Numbered from the stretch's first letter, positions 29,997-38,997 are shown. The stretch is DNA of 64,000 nt from Marinobacter denitrificans (GCF_008795955.1 NZ_VMHN01000001.1:1178001-1242000), one strand, 5' to 3'. Program-made: numbers and translations. Notes: generated by a model from the sequence alone, not told the origin.

Positions 29997-30458
29997 TCAA
30001 TGGGTTCCTGTTGAACCGAACCCACCATCCCCGCGCTGGCTGGCGTCAAAAACAGACACCACTTCAAAGTCTGCCTGCACAACAGGCACCAGCACCAATT
30101 GGGCAATGCGTTCGCCTACCTCAACGGTGAATTCGGTTAGCCCGCGGTTCCAGCAGGACACCATCAGCTCGCCCTGATAGTCGGAGTCAATCAGCCCCAC
30201 CAGATTGCCCAGCACGATGCCATGCTTGTGTCCCAGCCCGCTACGGGGAAGAATCATTGCTGCCAGAGACGGGTCGGCAATGTGTATGGAAAGGCCGGTT
30301 TTTATCAGTTCGGTCTGCCCCGGTTTCAGGGTAAGAGGCGCATCAAGGCAGGCTCGCAGATCAAGACCAGCCGAGCCTTCTGTTGCGTATTGCGGAAAAG
30401 GCACTGTATTGCCAATCCGGTCATCGAGAATGCGTACCTGAAACGTTTTTCGGGTCAT
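29997..30458 (-). CDS. dut: dUTP diphosphatase
   Basis: 153 residues. The five dUTPase motifs are visible, including [32 protein letters not shown] and the P-loop-like GDGGFGSTG at the C-terminus. It is a homotrimer that hydrolyses dUTP to dUMP, keeping uracil out of DNA and feeding dTMP synthesis. It is 12 bp downstream of coaBC, a widely conserved arrangement. Confidence 0.96.
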   Translation of the reverse strand: MTRKTFQVRILDDRIGNTVPFPQYATEGSAGLDLRACLDAPLTLKPGQTELIKTGLSIHIADPSLAAMILPRSGLGHKHGIVLGNLVGLIDSDYQGELMVSCWNRGLTEFTVEVGERIAQLVLVPVVQADFEVVSVFDASQRGDGGFGSTGTH

Positions 30459-30470
30459 CGATTTTCCTTG

Positions 30471-31685
30471 TCAGAAAGCGCCGGCGGGGCCAGCCTTTTC
30501 GGTGAGTTGATCTGCAATCAGGGCAATCAGCCGTTGCGCAAGGATCGCCTTGGAGTCAGGCCCTATGGACTCCCGGCCCTCGCGCCAGAAGACGGTGACA
30601 GCGTTATTGTCGCTGTTGAACCCCAGCCCTGGCGCCGAGACGTCATTGGCCACGATCATATTGAGCTTTTTCCGTGTCAGTTTGTCGAGGGCGTAGTGCT
30701 CAACATCGCGAGTTTCCGCGGCAAAGCCAACGGTGAACGGAGCATCGACCCGGGCAGCTATGGTAGCGAGAGTGTCAGGGTTACGCACCAGCGACAGGCT
30801 CATATTTTCGTTCGATTTCTTGATCTTGTCACCGGCGCAGGCGTCTGGGCGATAGTCCGCCACCGCCGCTGTCGCAATAAACAGGTCGCAGCCCTCGTCG
30901 ACCGCCCTGCCAGCCTCTTCGAGCATATCCTGCGCAGTCGTTACCCCGCGAACCTCAACGCCGGCAGGAGCGGCGAGGGCCACCGGCCCGCTGACCAGAG
31001 TCACCTGCGCACCAGCTGCTCGGGCGGCCTCAGCAAGGGCATACCCCATCTTCCCGGAACTGTGATTGCTGATATAACGCACCGGATCGATAGGCTCCCG
31101 GGTAGGGCCGGCCGTAATGACCACGCGTCGCCCCGAGAGCGGGCCCACGTCAGCACCGACAATAAGATCATGCAGCGCTGCTGCCTCAAGCATTCTGCCC
31201 GGTCCTACATCACCACAGGCCTGCGAGCCCTGATCCGGGCCCCAGAGGCTGACCTGTGGATCAGATGCCAGCAAGGCGATGTTGCGTTGCGTGCGGCGGT
31301 TACTCCACATTGCCTGATTCATCGCCGGAGCTATCGCGATCGGTGCCTCTGTGGCGCAACACAGCGTGGTCAGCAAATCGTCCGCCATCCCCTGAGCCAG
31401 GCGGGCAATAAAGTCGGCCGAGGCGGGCGCAACCACTACCTGATCCGCCCATTTCGCCAGCTCGATATGGCCCATGCCGGACTCAGCTTCCGGATCCAGC
31501 AATGACGTCCGGACCGGCTCGCCACTGAGCGCCTGGAAGGTAAGCGGTGTAACAAAAGCTTCAGCACCCCGGGTCATCACCACCCGGACTTCATGGCCGG
31601 ATTTTTTAAGCAGCCGGACCAGTTCAGCAGTCTTATAGGCGGCAATACCGCCGGTCACGCCCAACAGGATTCGCTTAGTGGCCAT
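30471..31685 (-). CDS. coaBC: Bifunctional phosphopantothenoylcysteine decarboxylase/phosphopantothenate-cysteine ligase
   Basis: 404 residues. The N-terminal CoaC flavoprotein domain has GVTGGIAAYK, the PXMNXXMW motif as PAMNQAMW, and the Cys in SQACGDVGPGRM. The C-terminal CoaB domain begins near 190 (RRVVITAGPTREPIDPVRYI) and has KKLNMIVANDVS. It performs the second and third steps of CoA synthesis from phosphopantothenate. It is divergent from radC. With panP and coaD, three CoA-related genes occur in the window. Confidence 0.96.
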   Translation of the reverse strand: MATKRILLGVTGGIAAYKTAELVRLLKKSGHEVRVVMTRGAEAFVTPLTFQALSGEPVRTSLLDPEAESGMGHIELAKWADQVVVAPASADFIARLAQGMADDLLTTLCCATEAPIAIAPAMNQAMWSNRRTQRNIALLASDPQVSLWGPDQGSQACGDVGPGRMLEAAALHDLIVGADVGPLSGRRVVITAGPTREPIDPVRYISNHSSGKMGYALAEAARAAGAQVTLVSGPVALAAPAGVEVRGVTTAQDMLEEAGRAVDEGCDLFIATAAVADYRPDACAGDKIKKSNENMSLSLVRNPDTLATIAARVDAPFTVGFAAETRDVEHYALDKLTRKKLNMIVANDVSAPGLGFNSDNNAVTVFWREGRESIGPDSKAILAQRLIALIADQLTEKAGPAGAF

Positions 31686-31825
31686 AACGGCTCCGTATCC
31701 ATCACAAAATGAAAGGCTTATAAGATACCATGACAGAGCGCTGCCGGCAGCCTGCCTGGCGTGTTAGAATTCAGTCGATGGCGCACGCGCAGGAAGCGCA
31801 AACCACAACAGAAAGGATTCAACTC

Positions 31826-32500
31826 ATGCCCGATACCGACTGGCCATGCGACGAACGACCACGGGAACGACTGCTGGCCCACGGTGCCGGAAGCCTGTCC
31901 GATGCTGAACTACTGGCGATTTTCCTCCGCACCGGCACGCCGGGCATGCCTGTTATGGCTTTGGCCCGTCACCTGACCGAGAACTTCGGCGGCCTGCGCG
32001 GCCTGATGACCGCCTCCAGGCGGCAATTCTGCGAGATAAAGGGCCTGGGGACCGCAAAATATGCCCAGGTACAGGCGGCCATGGAAATGGCCCGGCGGGT
32101 AATGGATGAGCCTCTGCGCCAGGGTGATCCGCTACGCTCACCGGAAGACACGCGCCGCTTTTTGTGTAGCCGGCTTGGCACCTATCCCCACGAGGTCTTT
32201 TCGGGGCTTTTCCTCGACAATCGCCACCGGGTGATCCAGTACCGGGAACTGTTCCGGGGCACCATAGACGGTGCAGCCGTCTATCCCAGGGAGGTGGTTA
32301 GGCAGGCACTGGAATTCAATGCGGCGGCCGTAATATTTGCCCACAATCACCCCTCTGGGGTGGCAGAGCCCAGCCAGGCCGACATATCCCTGACCCGGCG
32401 CCTGAAAGAAGCACTGGGGCTGGTGGATATCAGGGTTCTTGACCATATGGTTGTCGGGCATGGTGAGGTAATATCCCTGGCTGAACGGGGGCTGATGTAA
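31826..32500 (+). CDS. radC: RadC family protein (JAB/MPN domain)
   Basis: 224 residues from ATG 31826, chosen for GAAAGGA upstream and the usual RadC length; the frame is open further upstream. The N-terminal helix-hairpin-helix region is followed by the JAB domain with zinc ligands in [14 protein letters not shown]. RadC was once linked to DNA repair, but its function is unsettled. Its position beside coaBC and the L28/L33 operon is conserved in many gammaproteobacteria. Confidence 0.93.
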   Translation: MPDTDWPCDERPRERLLAHGAGSLSDAELLAIFLRTGTPGMPVMALARHLTENFGGLRGLMTASRRQFCEIKGLGTAKYAQVQAAMEMARRVMDEPLRQGDPLRSPEDTRRFLCSRLGTYPHEVFSGLFLDNRHRVIQYRELFRGTIDGAAVYPREVVRQALEFNAAAVIFAHNHPSGVAEPSQADISLTRRLKEALGLVDIRVLDHMVVGHGEVISLAERGLM

Positions 32501-32547
32501 GCCGGACGGGATTTCACCGGGAAACTGGCCAAATTCCCAACAATTTT

Positions 32548-32576
32548 TTGCGTTGGGGCAGCAGTTCTGGTATAAA
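32548..32576 (+). promoter_or_regulatory. Predicted sigma-70 promoter for rpmB-rpmG
   Basis: TTGCGT at 32548-32553 and TATAAA at 32571-32576 are separated by 17 bp, within the 201-bp gap before rpmB. The spacing and match are good for a strong ribosomal protein promoter. The leader would be about 120 nt. Confidence 0.7.
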
Positions 32577-32701
32577 AGCGTCCCTTTACTGGCGGCGTCT
32601 GGCGGGCAGCGTGCAATTTTGCGGCGCAGGTAGCGACCAGAGACGCAATTAAACGAATTAAATACGCATTTTCAGGACCAAAGCTCAGGTCGGAGGCAAG
32701 T

Positions 32702-32938
32702 ATGTCCAGAGTCTGTCAGGTTACCGGTAAGCGACCGGTCACCGGTAACAATGTTTCTCACGCGATGAACCACTCACGTCGTCGTTTTCTGCCCAACCTG
32801 CAGAACCATCGTTTCTGGGTTGAATCAGAGAAGCGCTTCGTAAAGCTGCGCGTATCCACCAAGGGTATGCGTGTTATCGATAAAAAAGGCATTGACGCTG
32901 TGCTGGCCGATCTTCGTGCCCGCGGCGAGAAATTTTAA
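32702..32938 (+). CDS. rpmB: 50S ribosomal protein L28
   Basis: 78 residues. The start [21 protein letters not shown] and the central [13 protein letters not shown] are diagnostic of bacterial L28. It is co-transcribed with rpmG 11 bp downstream. Confidence 0.97.
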   Translation: MSRVCQVTGKRPVTGNNVSHAMNHSRRRFLPNLQNHRFWVESEKRFVKLRVSTKGMRVIDKKGIDAVLADLRARGEKF

Positions 32939-32949
32939 GGAGCCGCATC

Positions 32950-33105
32950 ATGCGCGAGAAAATCAAGCTGGTTTCATCAGCAGGTACTGGTCATTTCTAC
33001 ACGACCAACAAGAACAAGCGTAACACCCCGGAAAAAATCGAGATCAAAAAGTACGATCCGGTTGTCCGCAAGCACGTTGCGTATAAGGAAGCCAAGATCA
33101 AGTAA
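32950..33105 (+). CDS. rpmG: 50S ribosomal protein L33
   Basis: 51 residues, read directly from ATG 32950 to TAA 33103-33105. It begins [19 protein letters not shown], has [17 protein letters not shown] and ends in KEAKIK, matching the L33 family. It lacks the CxxC pairs, so it is the zinc-independent form. It is the second gene of the L28-L33 operon, followed by a terminator. Confidence 0.97.
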   Translation: MREKIKLVSSAGTGHFYTTNKNKRNTPEKIEIKKYDPVVRKHVAYKEAKIK

Positions 33106-33120
33106 GATCATGGCGACCGC

Positions 33121-33148
33121 AAAAAACCCGGCCACGGCCGGGTTTTTT
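33121..33148 (+). terminator. Bidirectional Rho-independent terminator after rpmG
   Basis: The CCCGGCC/GGCCGGG stem (33127-33133 and 33136-33142) has six As before it and six Ts after it. It can therefore stop transcription of rpmB-rpmG and also of the convergent EEP-family gene. Confidence 0.92.
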
Positions 33149-33173
33149 AATGCCTGTGGCCAGGACAAAAATG

Positions 33174-34034
33174 CTAGAAGGTTTCCAGGTAACCCTGGGG
33201 CAGCTTGATGTCCATGGCGATTGGCAGATGATCCGATACCGGATAGCTGACAACCTCCGAACGCCGTATCTCCAGGCTCGGGCTTACCAGAATATGATCC
33301 AGTGCGCGCTCGGGGCGCCAGCTAGGGAAGCTGTGGGCAGTATCCGGCAGGGGGACCAGATTGGAATGCTTCAGAGGAGTGTTGCTGAGCAGTTCCTCCG
33401 CATGATTGTTGAGGTCACCCATCAGCACCACATGCTGATACTCGGCAATCAACTCCTGGATGTAAGCGAGTTGACGCTGCTGGGCCGACTTGCTCAGGGA
33501 CAGGTGCATCATCACCAGAACCAAAGGATCTTCCTCTACCCCGTAACGGGCAACGATGGCGCCCCGCCCCGGAATAAGGCCGGGCAACCGGTGCTCGGTA
33601 ACATCCAGCGGCCGGTAGCGGCTGAGCAAGCCATTGCTGTGCTGGGCCAGTTGCCCCAGATTGCGATTGAGCTGCTGATGCCAGTAAGGAATCCCCGACG
33701 CTTCTGCCAGATACTGCACCTGGTTGATATAACCGCTGCGCAGACTGCCGCCATCGCATTCCTGCAGTGCGACAACATCGTAATTGCTGAGCAATGTGGC
33801 AATACGGTCGAGATTCTGGATGCGTTTGCCATGAGGGAGAAAGTGCTGCCAGCTACGGGTGACGTAGTGGCGATAAGAAGACGTATTGATGCCGACCTGG
33901 ATATTGAACGTCAGCAGGCGGATATGGCGGTGAGGCTCAAATTCCGGAACATGGGCATCACCAGAACAGGTCCCGCGAGGCCCATTCGTTGATTTGAGAA
34001 TACCATTCAGCTGCTTGCGAATACGGTTATACAT
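33174..34034 (-). CDS. Endonuclease/exonuclease/phosphatase (EEP) family protein
   Basis: 286 residues from ATG 34034; a TTG seven codons upstream is also open. EEP motifs are in order: LLTFNIQVG, VVALQECDGG (catalytic Glu), LVMMHLSLS, VLMGDLNNHAE (Asp, Asn) and VSDHLPIAMD (Asp-His). The metal-dependent phosphodiesterase/nuclease fold is certain. The substrate (DNA, phospholipid or phosphoinositide) is not. No signal peptide is seen. It is downstream of dsbA with a strong hairpin between. Confidence 0.86.
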   Translation of the reverse strand: MYNRIRKQLNGILKSTNGPRGTCSGDAHVPEFEPHRHIRLLTFNIQVGINTSSYRHYVTRSWQHFLPHGKRIQNLDRIATLLSNYDVVALQECDGGSLRSGYINQVQYLAEASGIPYWHQQLNRNLGQLAQHSNGLLSRYRPLDVTEHRLPGLIPGRGAIVARYGVEEDPLVLVMMHLSLSKSAQQRQLAYIQELIAEYQHVVLMGDLNNHAEELLSNTPLKHSNLVPLPDTAHSFPSWRPERALDHILVSPSLEIRRSEVVSYPVSDHLPIAMDIKLPQGYLETF

Positions 34035-34060
34035 GTGATGGCAGCTCTGACTCAAGATAT

Positions 34061-34088
34061 GGCCCGGCTAACGTATCGTAGCCGGGCC
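34061..34088 (-). terminator. Hairpin between dsbA and the EEP-family gene
   Basis: A perfect 10-bp inverted repeat, GGCCCGGCTA with TAGCCGGGCC, encloses 8 nt and lies 7 bp beyond the dsbA stop. There is no T-run, so it may partly terminate or stabilise the dsbA message. Confidence 0.5.
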
Positions 34089-34095
34089 CTGGCAA

Positions 34096-34734
34096 TTACT
34101 GGTCCTGGCCTTCACGTTCCTTCTCAACCAGGTAGTCAACAACCTCCAGCACCTCTTCATGGCCACCGGCCATTGAAGCAGTGATACGATACTTGCCATT
34201 AACAATCATAGTCGGTGTACCGGTTACGCGCGCGCCCCGAATCTTGGCCTGGGCCTGCTGCATTTTTGCATTCACACCAAAGCTATTGTAGTTCTTGAGA
34301 AATTCTTCGCCATCCACACCGTGATTTGCCACGAAGTCCGCCAGGGCTTCACCTGAGTTCAGCGGGCGGCGCTCCCCCGCCAGCGCCTCAAACAGGGCAT
34401 CATGAACCTTGTCCAGTTCGCCCATCGTCTGCAGTGCGTAAAAAGCCTTGGCATGGGGCTCCCAGGAGCTACCCAGGGCAGCAGGGATGTTTACGTAATT
34501 GACGTACTCCGGGCTATTCTCAACCCAGCTTTCGATCAAGGGCTTGAAGGTATAGCAGTGAGGACAGCCGTACCAGAACACTTCAGCCACCTCGACACCA
34601 CTTTCACTGGCAGTTCTGACCGGGTTATCCAGTTTTTGATAATGCTGCCCCTCTTCCCACGTGGCAGCGCTTGCCTGGGCCACGAAAAACAGGGCCAGAA
34701 TGGATAATGCGGCGTTCCGGACTATTCCGATCAT
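34096..34734 (-). CDS. dsbA: Thiol:disulfide interchange protein DsbA
   Basis: 212 residues with a signal peptide ending near ASAATW. The active site is CPHC at 57-60 in EVFWYGCPHCYTF, and the cis-Pro loop is VTGTPTMIVNGKY. DsbA introduces disulfides into periplasmic proteins and is reoxidised by DsbB (not in window). Next to cytochrome c4 and engB, as in pseudomonads. Confidence 0.94.
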   Translation of the reverse strand: MIGIVRNAALSILALFFVAQASAATWEEGQHYQKLDNPVRTASESGVEVAEVFWYGCPHCYTFKPLIESWVENSPEYVNYVNIPAALGSSWEPHAKAFYALQTMGELDKVHDALFEALAGERRPLNSGEALADFVANHGVDGEEFLKNYNSFGVNAKMQQAQAKIRGARVTGTPTMIVNGKYRITASMAGGHEEVLEVVDYLVEKEREGQDQ

Positions 34735-34832
34735 TTATTATCTCCGGTTTTCAAGTTGGACGATTTGAGAGGATTATGACCCAGCAGACCTGAAAAGTTC
34801 CACAAGGGCGGGATTAAAGAGCGGCAACCAAC

Positions 34833-34854
34833 AAAAAACCCCGCCAGAGCGGGG
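34833..34854 (-). terminator. Rho-independent terminator of the cytochrome c4 gene
   Basis: Stem CCCCGC/GCGGGG (34839-34844 and 34849-34854) with a 4-nt loop. Read leftward it is followed by six Ts. It lies 21 bp after the cytochrome stop codon. Confidence 0.88.
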
Positions 34855-34875
34855 TTTCAGCGTAACCGGAATCGA

Positions 34876-35484
34876 TCAGTTGAGGCCGGAAACGTAACTG
34901 GCCACTGCTTCGATCTCGGCATCCGTCAATTTGGCAGCAACGTCCATCATGACCGAAGCGTTACGACCGCCATCGCGTTCGCCGTCACGGTAGGCCTTGA
35001 GCTGCTTTTCCACATACTCAGCAGTCTGGCCGCTCAGCCTGGGATAACCCGCAGGTTCGTTACCCGTGCCCCGTGGATTATGACACCCGGCGCAGGACGG
35101 AACACCAGAAGCCATGTTGCCACCACGGTAGAGCGCCTGCCCTTCATCCACCAGGTCAGGGTTGGCCTGGGCAACTGTAATATCCTGCTCATTGAAGTAG
35201 GCAGCGAGGTCCTGAAGATCCTGGTCGGACATGTTGTCCAGCAGACCAGTCATCTCTGGAATTTCGCGTTCCTTGTCCTTGATCAGTACCAGCTGCTGGT
35301 GAAGGTATTTTTCGCCAACACCGGAAAGCTTCGGATACACCGCCATGACCGGCTTTGCTCCGCCTTGCCCGTGACACCCGGCACACACCGCTGCATTTGC
35401 TTCGCCTGCTTCAGGATCTCCTGCCCCGTGAGCCATCGCTGTGAGGCCAACACCGAGAACAACTCCTGCGATCAGTTTCTTCAT
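34876..35484 (-). CDS. Dihaem cytochrome c4
   Basis: 202 residues from ATG 35484 (MKKLIAGVV), chosen because it starts a proper signal peptide; the frame is open eight codons upstream. Two haem c sites are visible: CAGCH at 34-38 and CAGCH at 131-135, in duplicated domains with TGLLDNMSDQDLQDLAAYF as the linker region. Cytochrome c4 carries electrons in the periplasm, commonly to cbb3-type oxidase. It is divergent from engB. Confidence 0.92.
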   Translation of the reverse strand: MKKLIAGVVLGVGLTAMAHGAGDPEAGEANAAVCAGCHGQGGAKPVMAVYPKLSGVGEKYLHQQLVLIKDKEREIPEMTGLLDNMSDQDLQDLAAYFNEQDITVAQANPDLVDEGQALYRGGNMASGVPSCAGCHNPRGTGNEPAGYPRLSGQTAEYVEKQLKAYRDGERDGGRNASVMMDVAAKLTDAEIEAVASYVSGLN

Positions 35485-35658
35485 GCTCGCTCCGCTTCTC
35501 TCATCCAAAAGTATTCTTCGTTATGCAGCCGGCAGGCACTGGCCTGGAAGGCACAAACCGGGGCTGATCAGCAGCAACGCGAAGCGTGCTGCCCGGATTT
35601 GGTGTAGCATTATACATTAATCCCTGACAACTGAAATCCAATAGGAATATCAACACCC

Positions 35659-36300
35659 GTGTCATCTGATCTGACTCAAAAAAGCATCTCTTTTAACAGC
35701 GCCCGCTTTCTGACCAGCGCCTCGCGCCTGGAGGAATGTCCACCGGACCATGGCGCCGAAGTCGCCTTTGCCGGGCGCTCGAACGCGGGCAAATCCAGCG
35801 CGATCAATTGCATCACCACCAACGGCAAACTGGCCCGCACCAGTAAAACCCCGGGGCGCACCCGCCTGATCAACTTCTTCTCCCTCAACCGGGAACACTG
35901 CCGCTTGGTGGATCTGCCCGGCTATGGCTATGCCAAGGTGTCCCGGGACATGAAAGATGACTGGCAAAAACATCTGGGCCACTACCTGAACGACCGCCGC
36001 TGCCTGCGCGGGCTGGTGCTGGTCATGGACATCCGACACCCGCTGACCGATTTCGACCAAATGATGGTGGAATGGTGCGAACATAACAAGCTTCCGTTGA
36101 TGATTCTGGCCACCAAAGCCGACAAACTGAAATTCGGACAGGCCAAGACGGCAATGCTCAACATTGCCAGGAAGCTGGAAGGGCTGGAATGCCTGCATCA
36201 CCTGGTCATGTTCTCCGCCACCTCCAAGCGAGGTCTGGACGAAGCCAGGGATGCGCTTACCCAGTGGCTGGACGACGATCAGCCGGAGGCGCTAGATTAA
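35659..36300 (+). CDS. engB: Ribosome biogenesis GTPase EngB (YihA/YsxC)
   Basis: 213 residues from GTG 35659. GTPase motifs: G1 GRSNAGKSS (39-47), G3 DLPGYG (85-90) and G4 ATKADKL. Needed for 50S subunit assembly in many bacteria. It is next to a cytochrome c4 gene, as in Pseudomonas. Confidence 0.95.
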   Translation: MSSDLTQKSISFNSARFLTSASRLEECPPDHGAEVAFAGRSNAGKSSAINCITTNGKLARTSKTPGRTRLINFFSLNREHCRLVDLPGYGYAKVSRDMKDDWQKHLGHYLNDRRCLRGLVLVMDIRHPLTDFDQMMVEWCEHNKLPLMILATKADKLKFGQAKTAMLNIARKLEGLECLHHLVMFSATSKRGLDEARDALTQWLDDDQPEALD

Positions 36301-36312
36301 CCCTTCGCCCAT

Positions 36313-36339
36313 AAAAAACCGGCCTGCATGACAGGCCGG
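36313..36339 (-). terminator. Rho-independent terminator facing leftward
   Basis: An 8-bp perfect stem CCGGCCTG/CAGGCCGG (36319-36326 and 36332-36339) has six Ts only when read leftward (36313-36318). It would stop transcription from the TetR gene, whose stop is 102 bp away, before engB. The stem may also stop engB transcripts less efficiently. Confidence 0.75.
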
Positions 36340-36441
36340 CGAAACGTCAGGGTTTGCGACGTGCTAAAACCTGAGAACTCACTCAGGCGACACCGAGAAT
36401 GTCCGAATTCCCGATGTCGTTATTAGTGACATGCCAATTGA

Positions 36442-37146
36442 TCAAAAGTTCCTCAATTTTTCATCTTTTCCAGAAGCGCCGTCTGAAGCGTCTGCAGACT
36501 CTGGCAGACTTGGTCGGTATTTCTCCCGCAACGCCATCACTCGCTCCCGATAATCTGCCGTCAGATAGGGGATTTCGAGCGTGAGCACCTGATAGATGCC
36601 CTGCTTCAACTCCTTCAGAGTCAGGCTGGTGGACTCCTCAAGAGCGTGGGCCGTTTTCAGAAAGGCCATCCAGTTGGTGATAACCAGCCATACGTTCAGC
36701 GACATCGCCGAGCGGAGCTCGTCGGGCTGAGGCTGGATAATCCCCGCATCGGCCAGTTTCTCGAATATCCTGCTGATTGCTGCCAGGCAGCGGTTGGTGA
36801 ATTCCCGGTAGTCCTGGCGCAGGCGGCGGTCGCTGTCGAGCAGGTATTCCAGGTCCCTGTGAAAAAAGCGGTAACTCCAGAGCCCGTCAAACACAGACTC
36901 AAGATAAAACGTCAGGTCTTCCAGGGTAATAGGCCGGTCTTCCGGAATATCCAGATAGAAATCCACCAGCTTTTCGTACTCGAGAAAAATCTCATAGATG
37001 ATGTCGGACTTGTTTCGAAAATGGTAGTAAAGGTTTCCCGGCGAAATCGCCAGGTGAGCAGCAATATGATTGGTGGTGATATTGCGCTCTCCCCTCTCGT
37101 TGAACAGCTCCAGGCTCGAAAGAAGAATCTTGTCTCGGGTTTTCAT
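36442..37146 (-). CDS. TetR/AcrR-family transcriptional regulator
   Basis: 234 residues. The N-terminal DNA-binding domain is clear: KILLSSLELFNERGERNITT, then HIAAHLAISPGNLYYHFRNK, the TetR helix-turn-helix. The C-terminal ligand domain has no assigned effector. It is divergent from the aldehyde dehydrogenase/GMC operon; the shared region has a perfect 16-bp palindrome inside a promoter. It is thus probably the repressor of that operon, with an alcohol, aldehyde or acyl-CoA as inducer (inferred). Confidence 0.87.
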   Translation of the reverse strand: MKTRDKILLSSLELFNERGERNITTNHIAAHLAISPGNLYYHFRNKSDIIYEIFLEYEKLVDFYLDIPEDRPITLEDLTFYLESVFDGLWSYRFFHRDLEYLLDSDRRLRQDYREFTNRCLAAISRIFEKLADAGIIQPQPDELRSAMSLNVWLVITNWMAFLKTAHALEESTSLTLKELKQGIYQVLTLEIPYLTADYRERVMALREKYRPSLPESADASDGASGKDEKLRNF

Positions 37147-37201
37147 AGGCTCTGCAATGCGTTGTTGTGTGTGGGATGGCCCGATCCGCCATCCGGTCGC
37201 C

Positions 37202-37230
37202 TTGACTCACTAGAGTATATACTCTAATAA
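37202..37230 (+). promoter_or_regulatory. Promoter with embedded 16-bp palindromic operator
   Basis: TTGACT at 37202-37207 and TAATAA at 37225-37230 are 17 bp apart, a good sigma-70 promoter pointing at the aldehyde dehydrogenase gene. The spacer contains the perfect palindrome TAGAGTATATACTCTA (37211-37226), which overlaps the -10. Such placement fits direct repression by the adjacent TetR protein. Confidence 0.78.
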
Positions 37231-37349
37231 TAGCCTCAAGCGCAAACTGAATACTTTTTCGCCAATGCTATTTCCGGCCCCACCGGCGGGCCGCTGACGA
37301 TGAACAAGATGCCCCGGCCATGAGCCCGGCGTCGCGAGGAGAGAGCGAT

Positions 37350-38795
37350 ATGGTTGCCACCGTTGTCCAGCTTACCGAAAGCAAGAAGCAGATCCAGCAT
37401 ACTCACCGTGTGTTCGACGACCAGAAGAAGGCCTTCCGCAATAATCCGATGCCGTCACTGACTGAACGCAAGGAGAATCTGAAACGGCTTAAACGTGTGC
37501 TGATGACCAACCAGGACAAACTGTTGGACGCCATTGATCGGGATTTCAGTTGTCGCTCGAAGGATGAATCGCTGATTGCAGAGGTTATGCCCTCCATTCA
37601 GGGCATCAACTACGCCCTGAAAAACCTTGAGGGCTGGATGAAGCCCTCCAAGCGGCATGTGTCTGTATTGTTCCAGCCTGCCAGCAACCGTGTTCACTAC
37701 CAGCCCAAGGGCGTTGTGGGTGTAATCGTACCCTGGAACTACCCGTTGTATCTGGCGGTAGGCCCACTGGTGGCGTCCCTGGCAGCGGGCAACCGCACGA
37801 TGATCAAGATGTCAGAATTTACGCCCCACACCTCTGCCCTGTTCCGGGAGATTGTCGAGTCCGCATTCCCGGAGGACCTGGTCAGTGTGATCAATGGGGA
37901 GGCGGATGTGGCAGCGGATTTCTCCAGCCGGCCCTTTGACCACCTGCTATTCACCGGTTCCACCTCGGTAGGAAAGCTGGTGATGCGTGCTGCAGCGGAA
38001 AACCTGACACCGGTAACCCTGGAGTTGGGTGGCAAATCACCGGCCATCGTTTCACCGGATGTGCCCATGGAAGATGCCGCCCAGCGCATTGCCTTCGGCA
38101 AGGCGCTGAATGCGGGCCAGACCTGTGTGGCACCAGACTATGTACTGTGTCCGGCTGACCGGGTGCAGGCGTTTGTGGACGAGTACCGCAACCAGTTTGC
38201 GAAGATGTACCCGAGCCTGCGCGACAATGACGATTACACGGCGATCATCAATGAGCGCCAGTACGACCGGTTGCAGGGGTATCTCGAGGACGCCCGCAAC
38301 AAGGGCGCGGAGCTGATCGAGATCAACCCGGCCAGTGAGAACATGAAAGACGGCACTCGCAAGATGCCCATTACGCTGGCGCTGAAGACGACGCCGGATA
38401 TGAAGATCATGCAGGATGAAATTTTCGGGCCGATCCTGCCGGTAGTCAGTTATGGCAACCTGGATGAGGCGATTCACTACATCAATGACCGCCCTCGCCC
38501 CCTGGCACTGTATTTCTTCGGCTACGAGAGGTCGATGCAGGAGCGCGTGGTCGACAATACCCACTCTGGCGGTATGTGTATCAATGATGCGCTGATGCAC
38601 GTTGCCCAGGATGATCTGCCGTTCGGTGGCGTCGGCGACTCGGGCATGGGTCATTACCACGGCAAGGAAGGCTTCCTGACGTTCTCCCATCATCGGGCGA
38701 TCTTCAGCAAGCAGAAATTCAACAGTGGCAAGTTTGTATATGCGCCTCACGGTACGAAGGCGCACAAGATGGTATATAAGCTATTCATTCGGTGA
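37350..38795 (+). CDS. Aldehyde dehydrogenase, coniferyl aldehyde dehydrogenase-like
   Basis: 481 residues from ATG 37350, set by GAGGAGAG 6 nt upstream. ALDH motifs: the N of PWNYPL, LELGGKSP with catalytic Glu225, and GQTCVAPDY with nucleophile Cys259. EIFGPILPV is also present. The C-terminal FGGVGDSGMGHYHGKEGF is typical of class 3/coniferyl-type ALDHs, which act on hydrophobic aldehydes and often sit at membranes. With the downstream GMC oxidoreductase it would convert alcohols to acids in two steps. It is the first gene of the operon. Confidence 0.92.
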   Translation: MVATVVQLTESKKQIQHTHRVFDDQKKAFRNNPMPSLTERKENLKRLKRVLMTNQDKLLDAIDRDFSCRSKDESLIAEVMPSIQGINYALKNLEGWMKPSKRHVSVLFQPASNRVHYQPKGVVGVIVPWNYPLYLAVGPLVASLAAGNRTMIKMSEFTPHTSALFREIVESAFPEDLVSVINGEADVAADFSSRPFDHLLFTGSTSVGKLVMRAAAENLTPVTLELGGKSPAIVSPDVPMEDAAQRIAFGKALNAGQTCVAPDYVLCPADRVQAFVDEYRNQFAKMYPSLRDNDDYTAIINERQYDRLQGYLEDARNKGAELIEINPASENMKDGTRKMPITLALKTTPDMKIMQDEIFGPILPVVSYGNLDEAIHYINDRPRPLALYFFGYERSMQERVVDNTHSGGMCINDALMHVAQDDLPFGGVGDSGMGHYHGKEGFLTFSHHRAIFSKQKFNSGKFVYAPHGTKAHKMVYKLFIR

Positions 38796-38797
38796 TT

Positions 38798-38831
38798 GGT
38801 CCCAGCGCCTGATAGTTTGGGTGCTGGGACC
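38798..38831 (+). terminator. Inverted repeat after aldehyde dehydrogenase
   Basis: A perfect 9-bp inverted repeat, GGTCCCAGC/GCTGGGACC (38798-38806 and 38823-38831), starts 2 bp after the stop codon with a 16-nt loop. It overlaps the left arm of repeat element B by 5 bp. It has no T-run, so termination is uncertain. Confidence 0.45.
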
Positions 38832-38934
38832 CGGTGAGAACGACCGCCCGGGACACGCCGTGAATACGTCCATGTAGGCTCCTAAAAAACATCCCTGTTT
38901 TTTAGGGTCCCGGACGGCCGTTCTCTCCGGTTCC
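38827..38934 (+). repeat. Palindromic intergenic element B (28-bp arms)
   Basis: The arms at 38827-38854 and 38907-38934 pair at 24 of 28 positions. The 52-nt core starts ACGC and has TACGTCCATGTA. It then has a second, unusually A/T-rich hairpin with a perfect 11-bp stem (38881-38891 and 38896-38906) capped by TCCC. It starts 31 bp after the aldehyde dehydrogenase stop, inside the operon ahead of the Tat-signal gene. Confidence 0.82.
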
Positions 38935-38997
38935 TGTCAGCCTGGAGCTGGCTGGCCGAAAAAATAAACAAAAGACAATAAAAACAAGAGAGTCGTT

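Noticed and set aside
30222..31505. 427-codon open frame antisense to coaBC
   Set aside because: coaBC is unmistakable on the other strand; the antisense product has no recognisable motifs.
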